A DNA stretch of 64,000 nucleotides, from contig NZ_JBLFFL010000002.1 of NCBI RefSeq assembly GCF_051400755.1, positions 1 through 64,000 of the forward strand. The letters are read 5' to 3'. This DNA is from Parapedobacter sp051400755 (lineage in GTDB: Bacteria; Bacteroidota; Bacteroidia; Sphingobacteriales; Sphingobacteriaceae). Below are positions 1 to 7,373 of this stretch, piece by piece; the stretch's first letter is position 1, and each line of letters starts with the position of its first letter. Under the pieces are notes generated by a model. It worked only from the letters and a program-made list of their open reading frames with translations, made no database searches and was not told the DNA's origin. The position numbers were made by a program, and so were the translations under genes.

Positions 1-156
1 GAGACGGAAAGGAAGATCGCAGAAAGCATCCGGGTTTACAATGAAGTAAGACCCCATGCCAGTTGTGATTACCTCACTCCCCGGCAGGCGCATCTCAGGG
101 CAGGGACCCTGCCCAAACGGTGGAAAAACAAAAAGAAGGAATTTACTCTTGTATAG
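1..156 (+). CDS. IS3-family transposase OrfB, C-terminal fragment (5' end outside window)
   Basis: Reading frame 1 is open from base 1 to a TAG at 154-156 and encodes 51 residues. The segment YNEVRPHASCDYLTPRQAH is the classic C-terminal end of the DDE integrase core of IS3-family OrfB: the catalytic-glutamate helix region, then Y-N-x-x-R-P-H and the T-P-x-x-A/Q block. A basic tail (KRWKNKKKEF) follows. The catalytic D, D and most of the E helix lie upstream of the window. No frameshift or stop is visible in the part present, so the element may be intact. The stop codon lies inside the first unit of the 32-bp repeat array. Confidence 0.85.
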   Translation, partial: ETERKIAESIRVYNEVRPHASCDYLTPRQAHLRAGTLPKRWKNKKKEFTLV

Positions 157-270
157 CTCAGTCAGAATTAACAATTTGCAGGGTATAATCCAACCAGGAA
201 TAACAGATCTCAGTGTATAATTAATTCAGGATTTATTTATTAACCTGTATAGCTATATCAGGATAAGACA
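150..270 (+). repeat. 32-bp-periodic direct repeats at the IS3 right end
   Basis: Four copies of a 17-bp core start at 150, 182, 214 and 246, exactly 32 bp apart: TGTATAGCTCAGTCAGA, GGTATAATCCAACCAGG, TGTATAATTAATTCAGG and TGTATAGCTATATCAGG. The common pattern is (T/G)GTATA, six to seven variable bases, then CAGG/CAGA. The last copy runs into the proposed terminus at 270. The even phase (three helical turns) suggests an array of transposase-binding sites. That function is inference. Confidence 0.7.
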
Positions 271-300
271 TAGTTCCTCCTTTCTACCGCCTTTTTTCTG

Positions 301-440
301 CCTTTCTTCTGCCAGTGTTCTCCCATAACGCGGCCCCCGCTTGGGCTGTATGCGGGCCGTACGCGGGTTTTTCTCAGATACGCCCCGAGCGAGCCCCAAG
401 TGGGGGACGGGAGATGGCGGGAAAACGGCAGGAGAAAAGG
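301..440. repeat. imperfect long inverted repeat between the IS end and the PH-domain gene
   Basis: The left arm (about 301-346, ending CCCCCGCTTGGG) and the right arm (about 393-440, starting CCCCAAGTGGGGG) are imperfect reverse complements over about 45 bases, with small gaps. The centre is GC-rich, with a GCGGGCCGTACGC stretch. No T-run follows either arm. The stretch 271-493 otherwise holds no credible gene. It could be a decayed miniature element or a structured leader; neither is demonstrated. Confidence 0.4.
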
Positions 441-493
441 GGAAGTTCGTCAGGAGAAAATGAAGAGCCAAAATAAAGTTACTTATCTTTGGC

Positions 494-961
494 ATGATGC
501 GGACTCATTTCAAAAGCAGGAAAGACCCCTTGTTCGGGGTGGTTATCTTGGGTGCGGCACTTACGCTGTTGGTTGTCTCGTTGACGGGTTTGGTCAATGG
601 TAAGTTTGAGGGTGCTGTGGACGTATTTGGGTTGATGCTGATGGTGCCGGCTATGGTATTCATGTTTTGGCTGTGGTTCGATACCCACTATCGAATAAAT
701 GACGCGTTTGTTTATTTCCGCTCAGGCCCGTTTCGTGGAAAAATCCCTGTGTCATCGATACGTGAAGTGGTTGTAGGCACAACCATGTGGGTTGGATTCA
801 AGCCTGCGTTAGCCCGGAATGGCGTGATTGTGAAATATAATAGATATGATGATATCTATTTTTCGCCGGATAATAATGACACATTCATCGACGCGTTACT
901 GCATATAAATCCGGAAATACGGATTGTTGGCAGGACGGATAACGGACTTGTACAGTCATAG
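494..961 (+). CDS. PH-domain (bPH-type) membrane protein
   Basis: A 155-residue protein with two membrane segments near the N-terminus (about residues 13-35 and 43-63). These are followed by a compact beta-rich domain containing YRINDAFVYFRSGPFRGKIPVSSIREV, the pattern of bacterial pleckstrin-homology-like domains (bPH family). The role of such proteins is generally unknown. ATG codons at 494 and 497 are both possible starts, and no clear Shine-Dalgarno separates them. The gene stands alone between the IS end and the AraC-type gene. Domain recognition is by pattern only; function is not assigned. Confidence 0.6.
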   Translation: MMRTHFKSRKDPLFGVVILGAALTLLVVSLTGLVNGKFEGAVDVFGLMLMVPAMVFMFWLWFDTHYRINDAFVYFRSGPFRGKIPVSSIREVVVGTTMWVGFKPALARNGVIVKYNRYDDIYFSPDNNDTFIDALLHINPEIRIVGRTDNGLVQS

Positions 962-1096
962 GGCGGTTTCGCTTTCAAATTCTGCATCCCTATGCCGCCG
1001 TGCTTTTTCGCCATAGGGTTGCCGTTAGGGAAAAACTCGGGTTGGTGCGCTACTTTTTCTTACTTTTGATGTACCGTTGCACCTATTTTGCTGCCG

Positions 1097-2257
1097 ATGG
1101 CTGATACGAATATCCCTGTGACCCTGGATTTTTATGCCTTATTCACTTTGTTGGGTATTGCGCAAGGTCTTTTCCTATCGTTGTTTTTTCTCGGTTCTGC
1201 CAATCGTAGTAAACCATTCAATGTCTTTCAGGGGTGGATGCTGGTCTGTATGGCCCTCAGCCTGCTGGAGATTTTCCTCCTGTATACGGGGTATATTGCC
1301 GAGGTATTGTTTCTGGTGGATTTTTCCGAAACCCTCAGCCTGCTGATTGCCCCGTTGTTCTATTTGTCGGTAAAGTCGCTTTTGAAGGGAAGAATCAGCA
1401 GGGGTGAAATCGCCGTTCACTTGGCCTTGCCTGCCGCGTACCTCCTGTCATCGCTGCCTTACCTGTTTTCTTCGGAGGACATCAAGTTCAATGCATGGGT
1501 GGCCTCGTATGACCTGGATTATCCCCTGAGGGAAATCGTTCTGCCGTGGTGGTGGTATTCTCCCTTTTTCCGCCTGACTATTTACCACACCGATATCCTA
1601 GTGCCTTATTTCGGTATTTATTTTTTGATGGCTTCGTGGTTGCTCGTCAATGCTTTCAGGCATCGGAATGAACGATTGCTCGCACCGAAAACACAGACAC
1701 TCAAGACGGCCCGGGCATCGGCTATCCAGTTTTTTGTGGTGCTGCTGATCATCATCGTTGTAAAATTACTGAATCCCCACGATACGGGCGACCAGATTAT
1801 CGCAACCTGCATTTCTCTGAGCGTTTACTTTACGAGCTTCATTGTGGTCAAAAATTCCGGTTTCTTTAAGCAGGTGCCGCTAACGGAAGATGTAAAATAT
1901 AAAAACTCGAATTTATCTTCCGATGACAAGGTACGGATAGCCAATCTGCTATCCCGGATGATGGCGGAGGGCAAGCTATTTGCCTCGGCGGACATCAGCT
2001 TGGCAAAACTCGCTACCGAAATCCGGAGCACCCCTCATGTGGTCTCCCAGGTGATCAATGAACAATTCGGCAAGGGCTTTTTCGAGTGGATCGGTGAATA
2101 CCGTATCCGGGAATCCAAGGTGCTGCTGAAACAGCATCCCAACTATAAGATCGAGGAAATTGCCGATCGGGTGGGGTACAGTTCCAAGTCCTCATTTAAC
2201 ACCGCCTTCAAGAAAATCACCGGTACGACACCTTCGCAATATCGGCAATCTCAATAA
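1097..2257 (+). CDS. membrane-anchored AraC-family transcriptional regulator
   Basis: The N-terminal half (residues about 10-250) has seven or so hydrophobic segments. The C-terminal about 100 residues form an AraC/XylS DNA-binding domain with two helix-turn-helix units: SLAKLATEIRSTPHVVSQVI and KIEEIADRVGYSSKSSFNTA, followed by F-K-K-I-T-G-T-T-P-S-Q-Y-R. This 7-TM plus AraC architecture is common in Bacteroidota, where the membrane part is thought to sense an unknown signal. A TTG at 1088 could extend it by three codons, but the ATG at 1097 is preferred. The downstream acyltransferase on the same strand is a plausible target. The ligand is unknown. Confidence 0.85.
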   Translation: MADTNIPVTLDFYALFTLLGIAQGLFLSLFFLGSANRSKPFNVFQGWMLVCMALSLLEIFLLYTGYIAEVLFLVDFSETLSLLIAPLFYLSVKSLLKGRISRGEIAVHLALPAAYLLSSLPYLFSSEDIKFNAWVASYDLDYPLREIVLPWWWYSPFFRLTIYHTDILVPYFGIYFLMASWLLVNAFRHRNERLLAPKTQTLKTARASAIQFFVVLLIIIVVKLLNPHDTGDQIIATCISLSVYFTSFIVVKNSGFFKQVPLTEDVKYKNSNLSSDDKVRIANLLSRMMAEGKLFASADISLAKLATEIRSTPHVVSQVINEQFGKGFFEWIGEYRIRESKVLLKQHPNYKIEEIADRVGYSSKSSFNTAFKKITGTTPSQYRQSQ

Positions 2258-2261
2258 ATCA

Positions 2262-2287
2262 GCGTTCGACTTTATAAAAGCGAACGC
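2262..2287. promoter_or_regulatory. hairpin/palindrome between the AraC-type gene and the acyltransferase
   Basis: GCGTTCG (2262-2268) pairs with CGAACGC (2281-2287). An inner CTTT/AAAG pair closes on an ATA loop, with one bulged A at 2269. The structure begins four bases after the AraC-type stop codon and has no T-run. It could be a weak terminator, a processing site, or an operator for the upstream regulator. The structure is seen; the role is inference. Confidence 0.45.
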
Positions 2288-2353
2288 CGTACCGATAAAA
2301 TCGCTCTTTCCGGGTGATTGAAAGTGTTTTCTTTGGTGAACAATTCAAAGAAA

Positions 2354-3505
2354 ATGAAAACTGCATTTACATCGACACGGAGACACGACCTGGATTGGTT
2401 GAGGTTTCTGGCCATTTTGATTCTCTTGTTTTTCCACACCGGTATGTGGTTCAATACCTTCGGCTGGCACGTCAAAAACGCGGAGTTGACACCCTCATTT
2501 GATTATTGGATGATCTGGCTGCATTTCTGGCGCATGCCGCTGTTATTGTTCATTTCTGGCGCGGGTACCTACCTCGCGCTAGGCAAACGCTCGCCGCGCC
2601 AATTCGCGGGCGAGCGTATCCGAAAGCTGTTGATACCGCTGGTATTCGGGATGCTCGTGGTCGTTCCCCCACAGATCTACTTTGAGTACATCGGTAAGTA
2701 CGGCAACTATTGGGATTTCTATAAGACGGTGTTCGAATTTGCCCCCTATCCGGGGGGCAGCTTCAGCTGGCACCACTTGTGGTTCATCCTCTACCTATTG
2801 ATATATAGCCTGCTGGCCCTACCGTTGCTGCTGTTTATGAAATCGCCGCGTTCCTTAGGCTTCAAAACCCTGCTTTACCGTGTGCTGGGTGCCCCCTGGG
2901 GGATGGTTGGGATACCTTCTGGGTTTATCTTACTGACGCAGGTATTGCTGCGCCCTTATTTTCCGGAGGAAACGCATGCGCTGGTGGACGACTGGGCCTT
3001 TTTCACGTTCTACGCCTGTTTTTTTCTGCTGGGCATGTTATTTTATTCGACCCCCCAGCTGTGGGAGACGGTGCGGCTGAACCGGAAGTACCTGTTGGTT
3101 GCGGCTTTGCTGATGTTGATCCCGTTTTATGGATGCTATCTCCATATGCGCGGAGTCATCGCTTTGCCCATGACCGCCCGTGAGGCGGAGGTGGTATTCG
3201 ATGTATCGGCTATCTTCCTGAGTTGGTTTACGGTAATCACGGTGGTAGGATATGCCCAGCAATACCTGAACCGCCCCCATCCCTGGTTGAAGCACGTAAA
3301 CGAAGGGCTGTATCCCTTTTATATTTTGCACCAGACGGTGATTATCTGGATCGGCTATTACATCTGCCAGTTGGATTGGGGAATCCTGGCAAAATTCTGT
3401 GCCATCAGTTTGCTGACCCTCGTGGGTTGCATTGGGTTTTACCTGCTGTGCATACGTCCGTTTAACGTGATGCGGTTGTTGTTTGGGATGAAGTGGAAAG
3501 ATTAA
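2354..3505 (+). CDS. acyltransferase-3 family integral membrane protein
   Basis: A 383-residue protein with about ten membrane segments. The N-terminus has the family signature R-x-D-L-D-W-L-R-F-L-A-I-L plus an early H in the first helix (LILLFFHTG), as in Acyl_transf_3/OafA-type proteins. These move acyl groups such as acetyl or succinyl onto sugars or glucans at the membrane. The ATG at 2354 follows an AAAGAAA stretch and begins just before the R-x-x-L-D-W-L-R block; the TTG at 2318 would add an unlikely polar extension. The last 44 bases overlap the 3' end of the convergent barrel gene. Substrate unknown; it resembles the glucan-succinylating OpgC/MdoC group in layout. Confidence 0.82.
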   Translation: MKTAFTSTRRHDLDWLRFLAILILLFFHTGMWFNTFGWHVKNAELTPSFDYWMIWLHFWRMPLLLFISGAGTYLALGKRSPRQFAGERIRKLLIPLVFGMLVVVPPQIYFEYIGKYGNYWDFYKTVFEFAPYPGGSFSWHHLWFILYLLIYSLLALPLLLFMKSPRSLGFKTLLYRVLGAPWGMVGIPSGFILLTQVLLRPYFPEETHALVDDWAFFTFYACFFLLGMLFYSTPQLWETVRLNRKYLLVAALLMLIPFYGCYLHMRGVIALPMTAREAEVVFDVSAIFLSWFTVITVVGYAQQYLNRPHPWLKHVNEGLYPFYILHQTVIIWIGYYICQLDWGILAKFCAISLLTLVGCIGFYLLCIRPFNVMRLLFGMKWKD

Positions 3506-6191
3506 ACGTCAGCTTCAACACGGCCATCCGCCCGCGCAGGTCATACCGGTTGTAGCCGAATTGATTGGCCGAGAGGCTGTAGGTCTCATATTCGGTGATG
3601 TTGGCCAGGTTCGTCAAGTTCAGCTCAATATCCGTATTCCACTTATTGAGTTTATAGCGGATGTTCGCATCAGCAAAGAAGTAGCTGACATCTTCCAGCT
3701 GCTGCTGGCTCATATACTGGTGGCGACCGCTGAGGCGCAGGAACGTATTGCGGAAGGGCGAGTAAAGCAGGCTCACCGACTGGTCGTACCGTCGGATCTG
3801 CCGGTCGGGCATGGTCACGACGGTTTCGCCCGATATCAGTTTGCTGGTCGTCCAGGTGCCCGTGCCTTCATAACTGAGGCTGATGCGATCCCAGAGGCGG
3901 GCTTCGAAGCTCGGCGTGACGCTGACCGATACGTTGTTGAAGGGGAGCAGCTGGTCATTGAGCAGCTGATTGAAGCGGGAGGTGCTCCAGGCTCCTTTCA
4001 ATCCTGCCGTAGCCCCCAAAGCGAAGATGTACTTGCTGATGCCCGCATTCGTGCTGAACGTGCTTACATTATTGTCATAGGGCAGCAGTACGGTATTCAT
4101 GATGTTATCGGTCACTACATTGGATGCAATGGTGTTGCTCGTCGTATAGCTGTAGTTGATACCCACATTCATAAACAGCATGCTGATGTTGCGTTGGAAA
4201 TGATAGTTCAATCCCATGTTATGGCTATTGCGCTCTTCCAACGGGGCATCATTGGCTCGCAGGCTGCGGTAGTTGGAGAGGATGGCCCCTTGGTATACGC
4301 TGTTGATGTTGCCCATCTGGTTGTTGTAAACGTAGTTGAACGAGAGGTAATCTTCGGGCGTGGTCATGTATTTGGCCCGAAAAAGGGGGTTGAACAGCAG
4401 GCGTCCGCTTTTTTCGTCGAGCGCAAAGCCCGTATCTTTATAGGTGATATGCTGCCAGGTAAATGGCAAGGAGAGGAGGGCCTCCCACCGGCCGCCCAGC
4501 TGCAGTTCATAGGTAGCGCTTAACTGGGCGTTGTGCCGTTGCCATTCCAGGTTATTGCCGGAGCTCTCCGTGTATGGGAGCTGTTCGCCAGTGGCTTGGG
4601 TAAGCAGGAGCTGCGAGTGGAGCTGCTGCCATTCGTTGAGGGTGCTCAGTCGGTAGTTTTGCATGATCAATCCATCAGGGATCCTGTAGCCTACCGACAA
4701 CGTGTTGAACCAAGTGGGTGTCTCGGTATACTGCTGTATGCCATCAAAAGGCTGACCGCCGTTCAGTATAGCTGCATTGATGCCGGGCTGGATGTCCAGC
4801 GTCTGCGGACGATTGAAATGGTTGAGGTACCAATTAACGCTGAGGATATGTTGATTATGCAATGCAGGTAGGTATTCCAACTGATTGGAGAAGTCGCGCA
4901 CGCGGTTGCGAAGCTGCTGCGTCATGTCCATTGCGTTGCTAGCCAGTGTGGAACTGCCGGTTTCGCCCGAATAGCCGATTTTGAGTGCGTTGTTGAAGTA
5001 ATACGTTTCTTTGTTGGCCTGCGCGTTGAGCGAGACATCCACCAAGAAAGGGCTCCGGTCGATTTGCTGGATTTCACTGTACTGGATGGTGTCATCGGCG
5101 AGGTAAAGGTCGTTGGCGCTGTAATAATCCATGTCATTGTTATCCAGCAGTAATCCGACGTTTGATTTCAGTTGCAGCCCATTCTTGAGGTTGATGAGAT
5201 TGTTGGCGTTCAGCGAACCGGAGTTGTTTAAATAGTAGCGGCTGGTGGGCAGTGCGGGATTGCCTACCGTGCCGGACGATAACAGTTCCGCGGGGCGCGT
5301 ATTGCCCAGACCGGAGAGCCTGCCCGCTTGGTTGAATGCGGTGAAATCCGTGGCGAGGTCGGTGCCGACGTTGTTTGCCTTGCCTACGTTGAGCATCTTG
5401 TATTTCTTGTTAAACAAGATGGCGTTCAACTCGCTGTCGTATTGACCAGGAAGCCCGCCCCCCGGTTTGGCCTGTCCGGTAAGGTCCAGCTTGGCCTCGT
5501 CCTTGATTTTAAGATTGAGGGCTACGTTTTCGCTGAGTGTCTTGCCTTGCAATACCTTGAGAGGCTGATGGTTTTGCATCACTTCCACGTCCTGCACCAT
5601 GGCATGTGGTATGGTCTTGGTGCCGATGGCATATTTGTCGTCCAGCAGGTCATCTCCGTCCACGTAGAAATTCGATATCGCCTTGCCGTTATATTTGATC
5701 TGTCCGCTTTCATCCACTTCCATACCCGGCAGGCGTTTCAGGACGTCGCCGATCGTGCGGTCTTCCGCCTTGGTGAAGGAAGCTACATCATAGCTCAACG
5801 TGTCACCCCGGAGACTGATTTTCGGTCGGCTTTTGACCTCCACTTCGGCCAGATCGATGGCTTGCGCTTCCATCAGGACGTCATATCGGTGCTTGTCGGC
5901 AATCAATGGTAGGGTAACTTTTTTATACCCCAAATGATTGATCTCGATTGACAACTCCGTGAGCGCGGCCGTATCGGGCCATGCCAAGGTGAATGCCCCC
6001 GCATGGTTGCTGGTATGGAACGCCAGCACACGCTGCTGCTTGTTTTTGACCATGACACTGGCGTATGGCACGGGCTTGCCGTCCTTGGTATTCAGCGTTC
6101 CAGTGATCTGCCTGTTTTGAGAAAAAGCCATAGCAGACCAACACAATAGGAGTATAAAGGGAGCGAGTATCCGCATAATTTTTAGTATCAT
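3462..6191 (-). CDS. outer-membrane beta-barrel protein with carboxypeptidase-regulatory-like domain
   Basis: The product has 909 residues. A signal peptide (residues about 1-24, ending MAFSQ) is followed by a carboxypeptidase D regulatory-like domain (ITGTLNTKDGKPVPYASVMV). Next is a plug-like domain (about 105-230, with DVLKRLPGMEVDESGQIKYN and VDGDDLLD), then a long barrel region with alternating aromatic strands. This is the TonB-receptor-like 'outer membrane beta-barrel family' (OMP_b-brl_3 type), often encoded beside GLPGLI genes. No TonB box is obvious. It probably forms one transcript with the GLPGLI gene 63 bp upstream. Cargo is unknown. Its 3' end overlaps the convergent acyltransferase gene by 44 bp. 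Confidence 0.85.
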   Translation of the reverse strand: MILKIMRILAPFILLLCWSAMAFSQNRQITGTLNTKDGKPVPYASVMVKNKQQRVLAFHTSNHAGAFTLAWPDTAALTELSIEINHLGYKKVTLPLIADKHRYDVLMEAQAIDLAEVEVKSRPKISLRGDTLSYDVASFTKAEDRTIGDVLKRLPGMEVDESGQIKYNGKAISNFYVDGDDLLDDKYAIGTKTIPHAMVQDVEVMQNHQPLKVLQGKTLSENVALNLKIKDEAKLDLTGQAKPGGGLPGQYDSELNAILFNKKYKMLNVGKANNVGTDLATDFTAFNQAGRLSGLGNTRPAELLSSGTVGNPALPTSRYYLNNSGSLNANNLINLKNGLQLKSNVGLLLDNNDMDYYSANDLYLADDTIQYSEIQQIDRSPFLVDVSLNAQANKETYYFNNALKIGYSGETGSSTLASNAMDMTQQLRNRVRDFSNQLEYLPALHNQHILSVNWYLNHFNRPQTLDIQPGINAAILNGGQPFDGIQQYTETPTWFNTLSVGYRIPDGLIMQNYRLSTLNEWQQLHSQLLLTQATGEQLPYTESSGNNLEWQRHNAQLSATYELQLGGRWEALLSLPFTWQHITYKDTGFALDEKSGRLLFNPLFRAKYMTTPEDYLSFNYVYNNQMGNINSVYQGAILSNYRSLRANDAPLEERNSHNMGLNYHFQRNISMLFMNVGINYSYTTSNTIASNVVTDNIMNTVLLPYDNNVSTFSTNAGISKYIFALGATAGLKGAWSTSRFNQLLNDQLLPFNNVSVSVTPSFEARLWDRISLSYEGTGTWTTSKLISGETVVTMPDRQIRRYDQSVSLLYSPFRNTFLRLSGRHQYMSQQQLEDVSYFFADANIRYKLNKWNTDIELNLTNLANITEYETYSLSANQFGYNRYDLRGRMAVLKLTFNLSTSSQTTTASR

Positions 6192-6206
6192 TTATTTTGC
6201 TCTATC

Positions 6207-6265
6207 CACCCATCACTGATCATCAACCACCCATCACTGATCATCAACCACCCATCACCGACCAC
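6207..6265. repeat. 21-bp tandem repeat at the end of the GLPGLI gene
   Basis: Two exact 21-bp units beginning CACCCATCACTGATCATC occupy 6207-6227 and 6228-6248. A third partial unit (CACCCATCACCGACCAC, 6249-6265) follows. The third unit supplies the last codons (GGR) and the TGA stop of the GLPGLI gene. A related block in the opposite orientation lies at 11694-11735, again starting just after a stop codon, which suggests a dispersed intergenic repeat family. Confidence 0.75.
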
Positions 6266-7187
6266 CCTCCAATTCCAAGGGGTTATTCGGGCGCTTGATC
6301 TTGCCTTCTTTCATGGCCATCTCGCGCATGGCGCTGAACTCTTCCGGTGTCAGCTCGCGGCCATTTTGGTCTTTCATGACGATTTTCCGTTCCATCTTGG
6401 CACCTGCTGGTGCATTGACGCCACGCATGGCATTGGCCATGGGGTTTTTGTCAAAGGCCGCTTTTGCCTTGGCAAATTCCTTGGCTGTGGCGGTCGCCGC
6501 ATCCTTTGGGAGGGCGATATCGATGCGCGCACCTGTTTCTTTATCGAAGCCTGCATACCGGAAGATCACTTCCTTTCGACTGTCCTCTGCTTCGAGGATG
6601 AGTCCGGGTAACCCATGGAGTTTCCAAGGGCCATACGGAAATGGCAGTTCGGTGGTGAACCATGCGGTGTATTCGCGACCACCAAACGTGCCGGTTGCTT
6701 GCTGGCATTGATATCCGCCGATCGTCTTGGTCTCCTCACCGATCTGCCAATCGATCTGTGGGTAATCTTGCGGAATAATATAGGTGCTGGTACCCAGGCG
6801 ATCGGTGAGGAAGGCTTTGCCTGCCGGTGGAAAAAGGTAGAGCATTTCATTGGATAGATTGGGGGAGCCGACAAAAAACCGGTTCATGCCGTTCCGTGCG
6901 TTGATCTTGGCGCCATCGGCCTGCTGTTTTTCTTCCATATCCTTTTTCATTTTCTCCAAGGTAATCGCCAACGTGAAGCTGTTGTACATCGTGGATTGCT
7001 GGCCGATATAGAGCATCATCTCTTCCTTACGCGGATTGTCTCGGAAGTTGGTATCATCAATATGTACGAATTCGTACTTGATGTGGGCCAGTGCAGCATC
7101 GGCTTCTTGTGCGCGGCCCGCTGTCGTGAGGCACGTCAGGATACTGCCTACCCATGCCGCTGTGATAAAATTTGTTCTTGTATTCAT
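6255..7187 (-). CDS. GLPGLI family exported protein
   Basis: A 310-residue protein from the ATG at 7187, which directly precedes a signal peptide (TNFITAAWVGSILTCLTTAG-RAQ). An upstream ATG at 7223 would bury that signal peptide. It contains GLPGLILEAED about two thirds along, the hallmark of the GLPGLI family, preceded by EYTAWFTTELPFPYGPW. Family members are periplasmic or surface proteins of unknown biochemical function, found in Bacteroidota next to TonB-receptor-like barrels. It is the first gene of the minus-strand pair and diverges from the kinase gene across a region with phased TGTTAA repeats, implying control by that two-component system. The stop codon lies in a 21-bp repeat. Confidence 0.88.
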   Translation of the reverse strand: MNTRTNFITAAWVGSILTCLTTAGRAQEADAALAHIKYEFVHIDDTNFRDNPRKEEMMLYIGQQSTMYNSFTLAITLEKMKKDMEEKQQADGAKINARNGMNRFFVGSPNLSNEMLYLFPPAGKAFLTDRLGTSTYIIPQDYPQIDWQIGEETKTIGGYQCQQATGTFGGREYTAWFTTELPFPYGPWKLHGLPGLILEAEDSRKEVIFRYAGFDKETGARIDIALPKDAATATAKEFAKAKAAFDKNPMANAMRGVNAPAGAKMERKIVMKDQNGRELTPEEFSAMREMAMKEGKIKRPNNPLELEGGR

Positions 7188-7220
7188 TATCTTGTATGAT
7201 GTGTAACTGATTATGTTTGA

Positions 7221-7228
7221 CAAAAATA
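7221..7228 (-). promoter_or_regulatory. candidate -7 element for the GLPGLI/barrel operon
   Basis: On the minus strand the sequence reads TATTTTTG, matching the Bacteroidota TAnnTTTG -7 box, and would give a leader of about 30 nt before the ATG at 7187. No TTTG lies at the expected -33 position (about 7249-7252). A weak -33 fits an activator-dependent promoter driven from the adjacent operator. Confidence 0.45.
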
Positions 7229-7260
7229 AGAAGGCGGTGCCCTGTAAGGCGTGTTTTTAC

Positions 7261-7326
7261 TGTTAAGCAGTGTTAACAAATGCCAGTTGTGTTAAATACT
7301 GTTAACGTCTGTTAACTGGTGTTATA
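7261..7326 (+). promoter_or_regulatory. phased TGTTAA direct-repeat operator
   Basis: TGTTAA occurs at 7261, 7271, 7290, 7300 and 7310, with TGTTAT at 7320. Apart from one degenerate position around 7280, the spacing is 10 bp, so the repeats face the same side of the helix. OmpR-family regulators bind such tandem direct half-sites (compare Pho boxes at 11-bp spacing). The array sits in the middle of the divergent region, close to both promoters, so binding by the adjacent response regulator is the simplest inference. Confidence 0.7.
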
Positions 7327-7364
7327 TTTAAGCATTACCTGTTTTCAATACCTATCAGGTTTCA

Positions 7365-7372
7365 TAGTTTTG
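7365..7372 (+). promoter_or_regulatory. candidate -7 element at the kinase gene
   Basis: TAGTTTTG fits TAnnTTTG but ends one base before the first ATG codon (7374) of the kinase gene. If used, transcription would start at or inside the annotated start codon, giving a leaderless message. No good -33 TTTG is present 19-21 bp upstream. This is a pattern match only. Confidence 0.3.
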
Positions 7373-7373
7373 T

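Larger units (their letters stand above)
1..270 (+). mobile_element. 3' end of an IS3-family insertion sequence (left part outside window)
   Basis: The first 156 bases encode the C-terminus of an IS3-type transposase, followed by about 114 noncoding bases that end in GGATAAGACA. Reversed, the terminus reads TGTCTTATCCTGATATAG, which starts with TG as IS3-family inverted repeats do, so the right end is placed at about 270. The left end lies outside the window, so the paired inverted repeat and the target duplication cannot be checked. Family assignment is confident; the exact end is inference. Confidence 0.72.

Noticed and set aside
3561..4523. Long reading frame antisense to the outer-membrane barrel gene (320 codons)
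   Set aside because: It lies wholly inside the barrel gene on the other strand, has no recognisable domain or signal, and reflects codon bias of the real gene.
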